A stretch of 6,202 nt of DNA, from assembly GCA_937877165.1 (NCBI GenBank), contig CALEFO010000185.1:1-6202 (forward strand), in the 5' to 3' direction. Shown here one piece after another: positions 1-5,321 of this stretch (position 1 is the stretch's first letter; each line of letters begins with the position of its first letter). Under the pieces are notes generated by a model. That model was not told the origin of the DNA, searched no databases, and saw only the letters and a list, made by a program, of their open reading frames with translations. The DNA comes from an uncultured Lachnospiraceae bacterium (GTDB lineage: Bacteria; Bacillota; Clostridia; Lachnospirales; Lachnospiraceae). Made by a program: the position numbers and the translations under genes.

Positions 1-1
1 C

Positions 2-472
2 GGTGCAGGCGGAGAGATCGGTCACATGAAGGTTTCTGATCACGAGATGGATTCCTGCAACTGCGGCAAGAAGGGGTGCCTCGAGCAGTACGCATCGGCA
101 AGCGGAATCGTGCGCGTGACAAGGAAGGAGCTTGCGAAGAACAAGAAGGCGACGACGCTGAAGGATGACAGCAGGCTCTCCGCAAAGAAGATCTTCGATG
201 AGGCGAAGCAGGGCGATGAATTGGCGGTTTCCATGGTGGACGCGTTCGGAAAGAAGCTTGGTGAAGCGCTTTCGGTTATTACAGCGGTAGTAGATCCGGA
301 GGCAATCGTCATCGGGGGCGGAGTTTCCCGTGCAGGGCAGATTATTCTGGACGTCACGGAGAAGTATTACACGCCGGCCGCGTTTCATGCATGCCGCAGC
401 GTTGTCTTCAAGCTGGCGCAGCTTGGAAATGATGCAGGAATGTACGGCGCAGTCCGCATGGTGCTGCAGTGA
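2..472 (+). CDS. glcK: ROK-family glucokinase, C-terminal part (5' end outside window)
   Basis: Phosphorylates glucose to glucose-6-phosphate with ATP in the cytoplasm, feeding glycolysis. The reading frame is open from base 2, so the ATP-binding N-terminal part lies outside the window and only about 156 codons are visible. The visible part begins with GAGGEIGHM, the ROK signature that includes the zinc-ligand His. The ROK zinc knuckle C-N-C-G-K-K-G-C follows (Cys codons at 56, 62 and 77), then LEQYASASG, which is typical of Firmicutes glucokinases. Further on, DPEAIVIGGGVSRAG is the C-terminal glycine-rich stretch that packs against the nucleotide site. The gene ends at TGA 470-472. Some ROK proteins are repressors or phosphorylate other sugars, but no DNA-binding domain can be judged because the N-terminus is missing. 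The ROK family is very likely; glucose specificity is inferred from similarity to the glcK type. Confidence 0.9.
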   Translation, partial: GAGGEIGHMKVSDHEMDSCNCGKKGCLEQYASASGIVRVTRKELAKNKKATTLKDDSRLSAKKIFDEAKQGDELAVSMVDAFGKKLGEALSVITAVVDPEAIVIGGGVSRAGQIILDVTEKYYTPAAFHACRSVVFKLAQLGNDAGMYGAVRMVLQ

Positions 473-493
473 GCGTTTTTCCAGAATGAATTC

Positions 494-531
494 GACAGAG
501 AGGTCCGGCAGGATTGCCGGACCTCTCTGTC
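494..531 (+). terminator. Perfect 17-bp hairpin after glcK (probable terminator, weak U tract)
   Basis: Arms 494-510 (gacagagaggtccggca) and 515-531 are exact reverse complements around a 4-base loop (ggat). The position, 21 bases after the glcK stop, fits an intrinsic terminator. The bases after the stem (tggtttatg) contain Ts but no real T run, so termination may be partial. The right arm is only 18 bases upstream of the ATG of the next gene, so the hairpin could instead control read-through into the methyltransferase and asnB. Confidence 0.6.
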
Positions 532-542
532 TGGTTTATGAT
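514..542 (+). promoter_or_regulatory. Possible promoter for the methyltransferase-asnB pair
   Basis: TTGCCG (514-519, 4 of 6 to the -35 consensus) is separated by 17 bases from TATGAT (537-542, 5 of 6 to the -10 consensus). Transcription would start near 548-550, at or just before the ATG at 550. This would explain why no Shine-Dalgarno sequence is visible before that ATG. The -35 box falls in the right arm of the preceding hairpin. The match is moderate and could be chance; it is proposed because no other promoter is evident before this gene pair. Confidence 0.3.
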
Positions 543-549
543 AAAAGAC

Positions 550-1461
550 ATGATTGAGATCAAAGAGATTACGGATCTGGCTCTTCCGGAGCTGGATCCG
601 TATACACATCTGAATGAGAATCAGCTGAAGCACTACTATGAGCCGGAGCTCGGAATTTTCATCGGGGAGAGCCATACGGTGATCGAGCGGGCATTGGCGG
701 CGGGATATGAACCGCTTTCGGTGCTGCTGGAGAGGAAGTTCCTCGAGACGGAGGGAGCGGAAATCCTGCGCCTTTGCGCGAAAAGGCCGGAGAAGGTGCC
801 GGTCTATGTGTCGGAGCTGGAGGTTCTGACCCGGCTGACCGGATATCATCTGACGCGCGGAATTCTCTGCGCGTTCCGAAGAAAGACGCTCCCTTCTGTA
901 GAAGATGTCTGCCGGGGCGCTTCGCGGATCGCGGTTTTGGAGAATATCGAGAATCCGACGAATGTCGGGGCGATGATCCGGTCCGCCGCAGCCCTTGATA
1001 TGGACGCGGTCCTTCTGACGCCGGAGTGCGCGGATCCCTTGTATCGAAGGGCCATCCGTGTCAGCGTCGGAACGGTTTTTCAGGTTCCGTGGACCTATAT
1101 TGGGGTGCCTGCGCGCCGTGGCGCATGGATGAAGAAACTGGAGCCAGCAAAATGCCGGCTGGAAGATGGCGAGAATCCGTCCGGCTGGCCGGGGGACGGA
1201 ATGGACTGCCTGCATCGTCTTGGCTTTCGGACGGCGGCGATGGCGCTGCAGCATGACACGGTGGAAATTGACGATCCGAAGCTTCTTTCGGAGGAGAAGC
1301 TCGCCATTGTCCTTGGCAATGAGGGAGACGGGCTGACGCAGCAGACGATTGCCGCCTGCGATTACACGGTGAAAATACCGATGTCGCACGGCGTGGATTC
1401 GCTGAATGTGGCGGCTGCGAGTGCGGTGGCCTTCTGGCAGCTGGGACACCGGAGAAGTTGA
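550..1461 (+). CDS. TrmH/SpoU-family RNA 2'-O-ribose methyltransferase
   Basis: A SPOUT-fold methyltransferase, expected to transfer a methyl group from S-adenosylmethionine to a ribose 2'-OH in rRNA or tRNA; the target nucleotide cannot be told from sequence. The protein is 303 aa from ATG 550. The N-terminal region (about 1-110) resembles the substrate-recognition extension seen before the catalytic domain (LNENQLKHYYEPELGIFIGES). The three SPOUT motifs are present: motif 1 NPTNVGAMIRSA (residues 135-146, with N138 and R144), motif 2 IVLGNEGDGL (253-262) and motif 3 IPMSHGVDSLNVAAA (276-290), which forms the knotted SAM site. ATG 550 was chosen because homologous N-termini begin near MIEI; ATG 538 and TTG 514 are also in frame, but TTG 514 lies inside a hairpin. 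No clear ribosome binding site precedes any of them. About 25-30 poorly conserved residues (around 185-216) between motifs 1 and 2 look like an insertion. asnB follows after 13 bases. Confidence 0.88.
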   Translation: MIEIKEITDLALPELDPYTHLNENQLKHYYEPELGIFIGESHTVIERALAAGYEPLSVLLERKFLETEGAEILRLCAKRPEKVPVYVSELEVLTRLTGYHLTRGILCAFRRKTLPSVEDVCRGASRIAVLENIENPTNVGAMIRSAAALDMDAVLLTPECADPLYRRAIRVSVGTVFQVPWTYIGVPARRGAWMKKLEPAKCRLEDGENPSGWPGDGMDCLHRLGFRTAAMALQHDTVEIDDPKLLSEEKLAIVLGNEGDGLTQQTIAACDYTVKIPMSHGVDSLNVAAASAVAFWQLGHRRS

Positions 1462-1474
1462 GAGTGGGTACAAT

Positions 1475-3385
1475 ATGTGCGGAATTGCCGGAATCATTAA
1501 CATAGGAAACGCGAAAGACCAGAGAGAGAACATGCAGAGAATGCGGGACCGCATGCGCCGCCGCGGACCGGATGGAGGCGGAACCTGGGTTTCTTCGGAC
1601 GGCGTGTGCACGCTGGGGCATCAGCGGCTTTCCATTCTGGATCTTTCTGCCAACGGAGCGCAGCCGATGATTTCGCATTCCGGAAGATCGGCCATCACCT
1701 ATAACGGAGAAATTTACAATTTTGCCTGTGTGCAAAAACAGCTCGAAAGAGATGCCGCAGTGAAGGGACAGAAGATCGAATTTCGCAGCACCTGCGACAC
1801 CGAGGTCCTGCAGGAGGCGATCGAGTTCTACGGAATGGAAAAGGCGCTGTCCCTGTGCAAGGGAATGTTCGCTATTGCTTACTATGAGATGGAATCGCAG
1901 ACGCTCACACTGGCAAGAGACCGGATCGGGGAGAAGCCTTTGTACTACGGATGGCTTTCCGGGATTTTTACCTTTTCCTCAGATCTTGGCAGCATCCGGG
2001 CGATCCGCGGCTTTGACAATCCGATCCGGGAGGAGGTCCTGGATCTGTATTTCGAGCATGGTGTGATTCCCGCGCCCTATACGATCTACGAGGATATCTA
2101 CAAGCTGGAGCCCGGAACCATGCTGACGCTGAGGGCGCCGTTCACAGAGGATGCAGCGAAGAGGAAAACGTACTGGTCCGTGACGGACGTCGCAGTCCGC
2201 GGTCAGAAGAACCCTTTTGCCGGAACGAGAAAGGAAGCGGCGGATGAGCTGGAAAGGCTCCTTCGCGCGTCCGTTCGGGATCAGATGGTGGCGGATGTTC
2301 CGCTGGGAGCCTTCCTGTCTGCCGGAATTGATTCCGGCACGATCGTTTCACTGATGCAGCAGGAGAGCACCCGGAAGGTGAAAACATTCACCATCGGGAT
2401 GGAGGATCCAGCCTACAACGAGGCGGCCATTGCATCGCAGATCGCGCAGCATCTCGGGACGGAGCACACGGAGCTGACCATTACGGAGGAGGATGCGAAG
2501 GCGGTGATTCCGCTCCTTCCTGAGATGTTCGCGGAGCCATTTGCGGATTCCTCGCAGATTCCGACCTACCTCGTCAGTAAGCTGACAAGAGAGCACGTGA
2601 CGGTCTCCTTGTCCGGTGATGCGGGAGACGAGCTCTTCTGCGGCTACTACGACTATCCGGCGACAGCGCGCAAGTGGGGCAAAATCCGGAAAATTCCGTA
2701 TCCCCTGCGAAAAGCGGCGGGAGCCGCGCTGGAGTGCAGTCCGCTGGCATCGAGAGACATGGTCCGCATCAAGAGTCAGATCCTGCAGGCGGCAAGTCCG
2801 GAGGAGGTCTACCGGCTCTCCTTCGAGACGGATCCCCTTATTTTTCAGATTGCAAGAAAACACGGAAAGCTCCCGTATGCATATACCGAGACCGGCAGGG
2901 ATGTCACGGGAGAGGTCTGCCACGACATCATGCTGATGGATCTTCGGATGTATCACCCGGACGATATTCTGGTCAAGGTGGACCGCACGGCAATGGCGGT
3001 GTCGCTGGAGACGCGCGTTCCGTTTCTGGATAAGGATGTCGTGGAATTCGCCTGGACGCTTCCTCTTGCATATTTGCGGGAAGGCGATACCGGCAAGCTC
3101 GTTCTTAGGGATATTCTGTACCGCTATGTGCCCAAGAACCTGATGGACCGCCCGAAAAAGGGCTTCTCCATTCCGATCCGGAAGTGGCTGAAGATGCCTG
3201 GGCTGCGTGCATGGGCAGAAGATCTGATTGCTCCGGAAAAGCTTAGGCAGCAGGGGCTTCTTAATCCGGAGGTCGTGCAAAGGATCTGGTCGGATTTCAC
3301 CCAGCGGGACGTGTGGCGGATCCAGATCTGGTACATTCTGATGTTCCAGGCCTGGTATGAAGGGGAATACTGCGGACAGCAATAG
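1475..3385 (+). CDS. asnB: Asparagine synthase (glutamine-hydrolysing)
   Basis: Converts aspartate to asparagine with ATP, using ammonia released from glutamine; cytoplasmic. The protein has 636 aa, near the usual 600-640. The start is fixed by biology: ATG 1475 gives Met-Cys-Gly-Ile-Ala-Gly, and Cys2 becomes the N-terminal nucleophile of the class II glutaminase after Met removal. An earlier in-frame start would overlap the upstream gene and bury the Cys. Glutaminase residues are in place: R51 (GHQRLS), N77/G78/E79 (YNGEIYN), D108 (CDTE). The synthetase domain has the ATP PP-loop at 282-287, here SAGIDS instead of the common SGGxDS. It also has SGDAGDELFCGY at 380-391 (commonly SGDGGDELFGGY), KVDRTAMAVSLETRVPFLD and RPKKGFSIPIRKWL. 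The gene is probably cotranscribed with the methyltransferase (13-base gap, weak SD GAGAGTGGG). No clear terminator follows it. AsnB-like proteins also work in glycan or peptide modification, but nothing nearby suggests that. Confidence 0.93.
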   Translation: MCGIAGIINIGNAKDQRENMQRMRDRMRRRGPDGGGTWVSSDGVCTLGHQRLSILDLSANGAQPMISHSGRSAITYNGEIYNFACVQKQLERDAAVKGQKIEFRSTCDTEVLQEAIEFYGMEKALSLCKGMFAIAYYEMESQTLTLARDRIGEKPLYYGWLSGIFTFSSDLGSIRAIRGFDNPIREEVLDLYFEHGVIPAPYTIYEDIYKLEPGTMLTLRAPFTEDAAKRKTYWSVTDVAVRGQKNPFAGTRKEAADELERLLRASVRDQMVADVPLGAFLSAGIDSGTIVSLMQQESTRKVKTFTIGMEDPAYNEAAIASQIAQHLGTEHTELTITEEDAKAVIPLLPEMFAEPFADSSQIPTYLVSKLTREHVTVSLSGDAGDELFCGYYDYPATARKWGKIRKIPYPLRKAAGAALECSPLASRDMVRIKSQILQAASPEEVYRLSFETDPLIFQIARKHGKLPYAYTETGRDVTGEVCHDIMLMDLRMYHPDDILVKVDRTAMAVSLETRVPFLDKDVVEFAWTLPLAYLREGDTGKLVLRDILYRYVPKNLMDRPKKGFSIPIRKWLKMPGLRAWAEDLIAPEKLRQQGLLNPEVVQRIWSDFTQRDVWRIQIWYILMFQAWYEGEYCGQQ

Positions 3386-3432
3386 TATGAAAAGCGGGCC
3401 CTGGCAGATGTACGAAATATTTGCAGTGCCTG

Positions 3433-3461
3433 TTGACAGAAATCCGCGCACATGCTATTGT
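3433..3461 (+). promoter_or_regulatory. Sigma-A-type promoter of the infC-rpmI-rplT operon
   Basis: A perfect -35 TTGACA (3433-3438), a 17-base spacer, and a -10 TATTGT (3456-3461; TAT..T matches) with the extended -10 element TGC immediately before it (3453-3455). The predicted transcription start is around 3466-3468. This makes a leader of about 390 nt before infC, as expected for an attenuated ribosomal protein operon. It is the strongest promoter match noticed in the window. Confidence 0.75.
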
Positions 3462-3704
3462 ATTTAGGTCTGAGTAATCAGAAGACATCAAGCAGAGTTC
3501 CACTCTCACCTGACCGGTCAGCAACAATGCACTGGCAGAGTTCATGATTATCACACCGCCTGATGATAACGATTGTGTGTGTCTTTACAGAAAGTGAAGA
3601 GAAGTGGCAATCGGAATTGCAGACAGGGCGGCATGGAGTACACAGAAGAGATCCTCGGGGAAGAAGATGTAAGAGTTCCATGGTTTTTCATGGAGGATGA
3701 CCGG

Positions 3705-3731
3705 ATGATCGTGTGCTTCCACAGAATGTGA
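3705..3731 (+). CDS. Putative eight-codon leader peptide before the infC attenuator
   Basis: ATG 3705 to TGA 3729-3731 would encode MIVCFHRM. A full GGAGG (3692-3696) sits eight bases before the ATG, ideal for initiation. The stop codon lies five bases before the left arm of the attenuator stem (3737), so a ribosome finishing here would cover that arm. The same frame is open further upstream from ATG 3633 (32 codons in all) but with a poorer ribosome binding site. The SD overlaps the right arm of the hairpin 3678-3693, which could mask it. There is no run of one amino acid as in classical amino-acid attenuators. Whether it is translated is unknown, and chance occurrence of so short an ORF is quite possible. 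Confidence 0.3.
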   Translation: MIVCFHRM

Positions 3732-3736
3732 GAAAT

Positions 3737-3772
3737 GATGACAGTGGCGACCTGCTGCTGTCATCTTTTTTT
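3737..3772 (+). terminator. Intrinsic terminator inside the infC leader (attenuator)
   Basis: Left arm gatgacag (3737-3744) pairs exactly with ctgtcatc (3758-3765). The stem extends inward by two G-U and two G-C pairs (3745-3748 with 3754-3757) around a five-base loop, and seven Ts follow (3766-3772). It lies downstream of the promoter and about 85 bases upstream of the infC start, so it must be bypassed for infC, rpmI and rplT to be expressed. This is the hallmark of transcription attenuation by L20 in Firmicutes. No clear competing antiterminator pairing with the left arm was found by eye. Confidence 0.85.
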
Positions 3773-3842
3773 GAGAATTCCGGAATTTTTCCGGGAGGAT
3801 GCCGGACAGAGCCTTTCACATCTGACCGGCAGGCAGTATTGA

Positions 3843-3849
3843 GGGAGGG
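3843..3849 (+). promoter_or_regulatory. Ribosome binding site that fixes the ATT start of infC
   Basis: GGGAGGG at 3843-3849 lies seven bases before ATT 3857. The only other nearby in-frame candidate, TTG 3839, overlaps this SD and has none of its own, so the SD places initiation on the ATT codon. Confidence 0.8.
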
Positions 3850-3856
3850 CAAACCT

Positions 3857-4396
3857 ATTAATAACAACAATAACCGAAGACAGCAGCGCAGACCGGAGGT
3901 GCCGATCAACGAGCAGATCCGGGATAAGGAAGTCCGCGTAATCGGTGCGGATGGAGAACAGCTCGGCGTTATGCCTACTGAGGATGCCAGAAAGATGGCC
4001 CGCGATGCAGAACTGGATCTGGTTCTGATTGCACAGACGGCGCAGCCGCCTGTCTGCCGGATCATCGACTACGGCAAGTTTAAGTATGAGCGTCTTCGCA
4101 AGGAGAAGGAAGCCAAGAAGAAGCAGCATGTTGTGGAGATCAAGGAAATCCGTATGTCTCCGAACATTGATCAGAATGATCTGAATACGAAGATCGGTTC
4201 TGCGAGGAAGTTCCTGGAGCGCGGTGACCGCGTGAAGGTAACACTTCGTTTCCGTGGCCGCGAGATGGCTCATATGAGCGAGAGTGCCCACATCCTGACG
4301 GACTTTGCCAATGCACTGGTGGATATTGCCGTGGTAGACAAGGCACCGAAGGTGGAAGGTAGATCCATGTCCCTGTTCCTGGTTCAGAAGAAGTGA
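3857..4396 (+). CDS. infC: Translation initiation factor IF-3 (ATT start codon)
   Basis: IF3 binds the 30S subunit, prevents premature joining of 50S and checks the start codon and initiator tRNA. The protein has 179 aa, the usual length. An Asn/Arg/Gln-rich N-terminal tail (residues 2-12) leads to the N-domain, starting at INEQIR (17-22) and including VRVIG and PPVCRIIDYGKFKYE. A charged linker helix (ERLRKEKEAKKKQH) follows, then the C-domain with EIKEIRMSPNIDQNDL, KFLERGDRVKVTLRFRGREMAH and the ending MSLFLVQKK. The start is ATT 3857, supported by a strong SD; the frame is open upstream to GTG 3713, but that region runs through the attenuator and is not IF3-like. A rare AUU start is known in E. 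coli infC, where IF3 discriminates against it and so limits its own synthesis; the same feedback is likely here. It is first in the operon with rpmI 72 bases downstream. Confidence 0.96.
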   Translation: MNNNNNRRQQRRPEVPINEQIRDKEVRVIGADGEQLGVMPTEDARKMARDAELDLVLIAQTAQPPVCRIIDYGKFKYERLRKEKEAKKKQHVVEIKEIRMSPNIDQNDLNTKIGSARKFLERGDRVKVTLRFRGREMAHMSESAHILTDFANALVDIAVVDKAPKVEGRSMSLFLVQKK

Positions 4397-4434
4397 TCTG
4401 TCCGGGACAGCGTGCAGGAATCATCAACACAAGA

Positions 4435-4448
4435 CCGGCTTTTGCCGG
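4435..4448 (+). other. Short GC hairpin before the rpmI ribosome binding site
   Basis: ccggc (4435-4439) pairs with gccgg (4444-4448) across a TTTT loop, six bases upstream of the rpmI SD. It is only 5 bp and lacks a following T run, so it is not a terminator. It could tune ribosome access to rpmI or mark an RNA processing site, or be meaningless. Confidence 0.3.
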
Positions 4449-4468
4449 CTCAGAAGGAGGAATTAGTC

Positions 4469-4666
4469 ATGCCTAGAATGAAAACAAACAGATCCGCTGC
4501 AAAGCGCTTCAAACTCAGCGGAAATGGTAAGCTGATCCGCAACAAGGCTTATAAGAGCCACATCCTTACCAAGAAGACCACGAAGAGAAAGAGAAACCTT
4601 CGTCAGCCCGCAGTTACGGATGCAACGAACGTAAAGAACATGAAGAAGATCATGCCTTACCTTTAA
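4469..4666 (+). CDS. rpmI: 50S ribosomal protein L35
   Basis: Small basic protein of the large ribosomal subunit, 65 aa, the standard length. It shows the L35 signature MPRMKTNRSAAKRFK at the N-terminus, then KSHILTKKTTKRKRNLR, and ends in a Lys-rich stretch closing with IMPYL. ATG 4469 has a textbook SD, AAGGAGG (4454-4460), eight bases upstream; an in-frame ATG at 4412 is ignored because it adds residues foreign to the family. It sits between infC and rplT, the conserved bacterial order. Arginine is coded mostly by AGA, with few of the CGG codons frequent in the flanking metabolic genes, as expected for a highly expressed gene. Confidence 0.97.
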   Translation: MPRMKTNRSAAKRFKLSGNGKLIRNKAYKSHILTKKTTKRKRNLRQPAVTDATNVKNMKKIMPYL

Positions 4667-4705
4667 TTCAGGTGCATGATGGTTATTTGATGGAGGAAAT
4701 CGAAG

Positions 4706-5059
4706 ATGGCAAGAATTAAGGGTGGCTTAAACGCCAAGAAGAAGCATAACAGAGTTCTGAAGCTCGCAAAGGGCTACAGAGGAGCCAGATCCAGCCAGTA
4801 CAGAGTAGCGAAGCAGTCCGTAATGCGTGCACAGAACTCCGCATTTGCAGGCAGAAAGCTTCGCAAGAGAGACATGAGATCCCTCTGGATCGCACGTATC
4901 AACGCAGCTGCAAGAATCAACGGACTTTCCTACAGCAAGCTGATGCACGGCCTTAAGGTTGCAGGCATTGACATCAACCGCAAGATGCTGGCTGAGATGG
5001 CAGTCAACGATGCAAACGGATTTGCAGCACTTGCAGAGGTTGCAAAGAAGAACGCATAA
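4706..5059 (+). CDS. rplT: 50S ribosomal protein L20
   Basis: Binds 23S rRNA early and is needed for assembly of the 50S subunit; in Firmicutes it also represses its own operon by binding the infC leader. The protein has 117 aa, typical. The basic, extended N-terminal arm (MARIKGGLNAKKKHNRVLKLAKGYRG, residues 1-26) threads into rRNA. The globular C-domain includes RKLRKRDMRSLWIARINAAAR and GLSYSKLMHGLKVAGIDINRKMLAEMA. GGAGG (4692-4696) lies nine bases before ATG 4706, and the gap to rpmI is 39 bases. It is the last gene of the operon, followed by two terminator-like hairpins. Confidence 0.97.
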   Translation: MARIKGGLNAKKKHNRVLKLAKGYRGARSSQYRVAKQSVMRAQNSAFAGRKLRKRDMRSLWIARINAAARINGLSYSKLMHGLKVAGIDINRKMLAEMAVNDANGFAALAEVAKKNA

Positions 5060-5093
5060 TGTAATTTATTCAGCATGTGGCTTTTTTATCATG

Positions 5094-5117
5094 AATTGTC
5101 CGCTTGCGGACAGTTTT
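5094..5117 (+). terminator. Terminator of the infC-rpmI-rplT operon
   Basis: The stem aattgtccg (5094-5102) with cggacagtt (5107-5115) has one U-G pair and a CTTG loop. It runs into TTTT (5114-5117). It lies 34 bases after the rplT stop. The T tract is short, so some read-through is likely. Confidence 0.75.
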
Positions 5118-5175
5118 CTATAAGAAATCGCCATATGCGGAATCGTTATTCGAAAGAGAACGATACGAGCAATGC

Positions 5176-5209
5176 AAAGGAGCAGGACACGGATGTGCCC
5201 TGCTCTTTT
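5176..5209 (+). terminator. Second terminator-like hairpin between rplT and sdaAB
   Basis: aaaggagcagg (5176-5186) pairs with cctgctctttt (5199-5209) with one G-U pair. After one A-C mismatch, three more pairs (cac/gtg) close a ggat loop. The A-rich 5' foot facing a TTTT 3' foot is typical of intrinsic terminators. It could back up the hairpin at 5094-5117 or end a transcript starting in between. Confidence 0.65.
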
Positions 5210-5321
5210 CGTGGTGGTACGTCAGGCGGCACAGAACCCATGCGTAAAGGGGGACAGGACAATCCCATCTGGTGTCTGTCTGTGGCGCGGCCGACAGCTT
5301 TGGAAAAGGAGCGGAAACCAG
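5210..5321 (+). other. Leader region upstream of sdaAB with a bulged hairpin
   Basis: No ORF of note and no convincing promoter were found here. At 5253-5280 the duplicated gaca (5253-5256 and 5258-5261) pairs with the duplicated tgtc (5273-5276 and 5277-5280), leaving G5257 bulged and an 11-base loop; no T run follows. It may be an mRNA leader structure or a copy of a dispersed repeat. The sdaAB SD (AAGGAG, 5306-5311) lies at the end of the region. Confidence 0.4.

Larger units (their letters stand above)
3468..3856 (+). promoter_or_regulatory. Structured 5' leader of infC operon (L20-leader type)
   Basis: In Firmicutes the infC-rpmI-rplT mRNA begins with a long RNA that binds ribosomal protein L20 and terminates transcription when L20 is in excess. 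This window shows the same layout: strong promoter, about 270 nt of structured RNA, an intrinsic terminator at 3737-3772, then infC. Visible elements are a small hairpin agagt/actct (3494-3506); the self-complementary ctgaccggtcag (3510-3521); ttatca/tgataa (3548-3553 with 3564-3569); ccatg/catgg (3678-3682 with 3689-3693); and, after the attenuator, ccggaa/ttccgg (3780-3785 with 3789-3794) and tgccgg/ccggca (3800-3805 with 3826-3831). The assignment rests on position and architecture; the L20-binding fold itself was not modelled. A possible short ORF lies inside the leader (3705-3731). Confidence 0.72.

Noticed and set aside
1406..1474. Upstream start for asnB
   Set aside because: It would overlap the methyltransferase end and place residues before the catalytic Cys2.
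385..1611. Long minus-strand open frames opposite the glcK-asnB region and opposite sdaAB
   Set aside because: They are mirror frames of well-supported genes in GC-rich DNA, with no recognisable domain and Arg/His/Ser/Pro-rich composition.
3386..3432. Terminator after asnB
   Set aside because: Only a 4-bp ggca/tgcc pairing and no T tract were found, so asnB transcripts may run into the infC leader, where the attenuator could end them.
3698..3709. Mini-ORF ATG 3698 (M-T-G-stop) in the infC leader
   Set aside because: Its ATG is one base from the GGAGG, too close for initiation; ATG 3705 is correctly spaced.
3713..3856. N-terminal extension of infC from GTG 3713
   Set aside because: It reads through the attenuator hairpin, has no family similarity, and the SD lies just before ATT 3857.
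5071..5088. T run (TTTTTT) after rplT as a terminator of its own
   Set aside because: No upstream arm complementary to gcatgtggc was found; the true hairpin lies at 5094-5117.
5207..5230. T-box-like GGTGGTAC upstream of sdaAB
   Set aside because: Only part of the T-box core is matched; no specifier stem is recognisable upstream, no matching downstream terminator is seen, and the gene is catabolic rather than an aminoacylation or biosynthesis gene.
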